Shown: positions 63,258-64,000 of the stretch, in pieces
Layout: each line of letters starts with the position of its first letter
How positions within the stretch are numbered: the stretch's first letter is position 1
DNA from: Climacteris rufus
Taxonomy: Eukaryota; Chordata; Aves; Passeriformes; Climacteridae
DNA: 64,000 bases
Assembly (NCBI GenBank): GCA_013398175.1
Contig: VZRZ01005967.1
Coordinates: forward strand, 1,320,833-1,384,832
Direction of reading: 5' to 3'
Translations under genes and position numbers: made by a program
Notes under the pieces: model-generated
What the model was told of the DNA's origin: nothing
The model's input: the letters and a program-made list of their open reading frames with translations, nothing else
The model's database searches: none

Positions 63258-64000
63258 GTAGGAGATGGTTTTTTTCCCCTCTTGCTTTTTATGATTGCAT
63301 GTATGTTGTGTTTGATTAGGCGTACAAATGATTTCTTCAGATCAGGAGTAATGTGGTTGGGGTTCTTTTAGTGCATGGAAACAAAAAAAAAAAAGTCAAG
63401 GGAAGACTCAACTTTGTAGAGCCAAACTGTCAGGTAAATATTCCAAAGCGTTCACATAAAACAATCTGTATATTGATGTAGTATTAGTAAGCTTCTGCTT
63501 TTGCTATTTAGCTCTGATTGAATTTTGTTTAATCATTCCTGCTAATTGTGCAGGTTGTTGATGCACTTGAAGAAGGGAGGTTTAGAACCCCAGAAGGCTG
63601 CACATCTGTTACACTAAAACAACTAATCACGTCTTAAATTTTGTGGTGGTGTGACAGTTTGCACTTAAGCAAGATTTCATATTACTACATATCTAAGAAT
63701 ATGAGACATGAGTTAAATATTAATAAAAAGTAACCTTTTTTTTGTGAAGCAACATAGTTATATGTCAATTTTTGCACTTGTCTGGTTGCCTTGGAAGCAA
63801 AAGAAAAAGGAAAAAAAAAGGAACGAGCTTGGGTGATAAGAGAAGGCAAATATTTGTCACACCAAATAATTACTATTTCTTTCTTTAAACAAAAGGATCT
63901 GTATACAAGGAACTTCCCCTTCTGTCAAGGTATGTTTTTCCCACTGTAGAGAAAACTGAGGTTAGAAAAGCTCTCAAGCTCTGAGGAGCTGCACAGGGAG
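63258..64000 (+). other. TRPS1: TRPS1 intron 5, 5' part
   Basis: The remaining 743 bases are AT-rich and start with the donor GTAGGA. No GATA finger exon is present. A 34-base segment at 63896-63929 has an AG before it and GTATGT after it and could be a cryptic exon; I do not annotate it as one. Confidence 0.8.

Noticed and set aside
63258..63371. C-terminal extension of exon 5
   Set aside because: The tail is hydrophobic, unlike TRPS1, and follows a GT donor at the point where the known protein continues toward the GATA finger.
1..64000. Search for tRNA or rRNA genes, CRISPR arrays, phage or viral genes, LTR elements
   Set aside because: No cloverleaf-like tRNA, rRNA block, regularly spaced repeats, viral protein motif or LTR pair was recognised by reading. 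A tRNAscan and repeat-library run would be needed to exclude diverged copies.

Overview
The window is a piece of a vertebrate nuclear genome, most likely a bird and at least a sauropsid. It is AT-rich and intron-dominated, has a few sharp GC/CpG islands, only one well-preserved dispersed repeat (a truncated CR1 LINE, the typical avian retroposon), several very old amniote repeats, and short assembly gaps. The only protein-coding gene I can support is TRPS1 (trichorhinophalangeal syndrome 1), a GATA-type zinc-finger transcriptional repressor, on the + strand and cut by the right edge of the window.

Layout: bases 1 to about 450 are a CpG island cut by the left edge and the best candidate for the main TRPS1 promoter and first non-coding exon. 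From 451 to 37686 there is about 37 kb of non-coding sequence, presumably the 5' intron. It contains a second CpG island (about 18055-19160), a weaker GC-rich block (14050-14540), simple repeats and fossil repeats. Exon 2 (37687-37845) carries a 14-codon upstream ORF and the start codon of the N-terminally extended isoform. Exon 3 (40871-41799), exon 4 (53817-54946) and exon 5 (62654-63257) follow with compatible reading phases. Together they encode the first 887 residues of the short isoform (900 of the long one), including seven C2H2-like fingers. The single GATA finger and the C-terminal Ikaros-type finger pair belong to exons that lie beyond position 64000.

The splice model rests on three things: recognising the protein, the phase arithmetic (1+2, 0, 2+1) and canonical AG/GT borders. 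I found no RNA genes, CRISPR arrays, operons or complete mobile elements. The most interesting points are the start-codon arrangement in exons 2 and 3 (uORF, weak ATG, strong ATG), clustered GATA motifs in the presumed promoter of a GATA-motif-binding repressor, the second CpG island as a possible alternative promoter, a weak exon 3 donor followed by an intronic AATAAA, and a group of ancient near-palindromic repeats. I see no sign of a novel multi-gene system.
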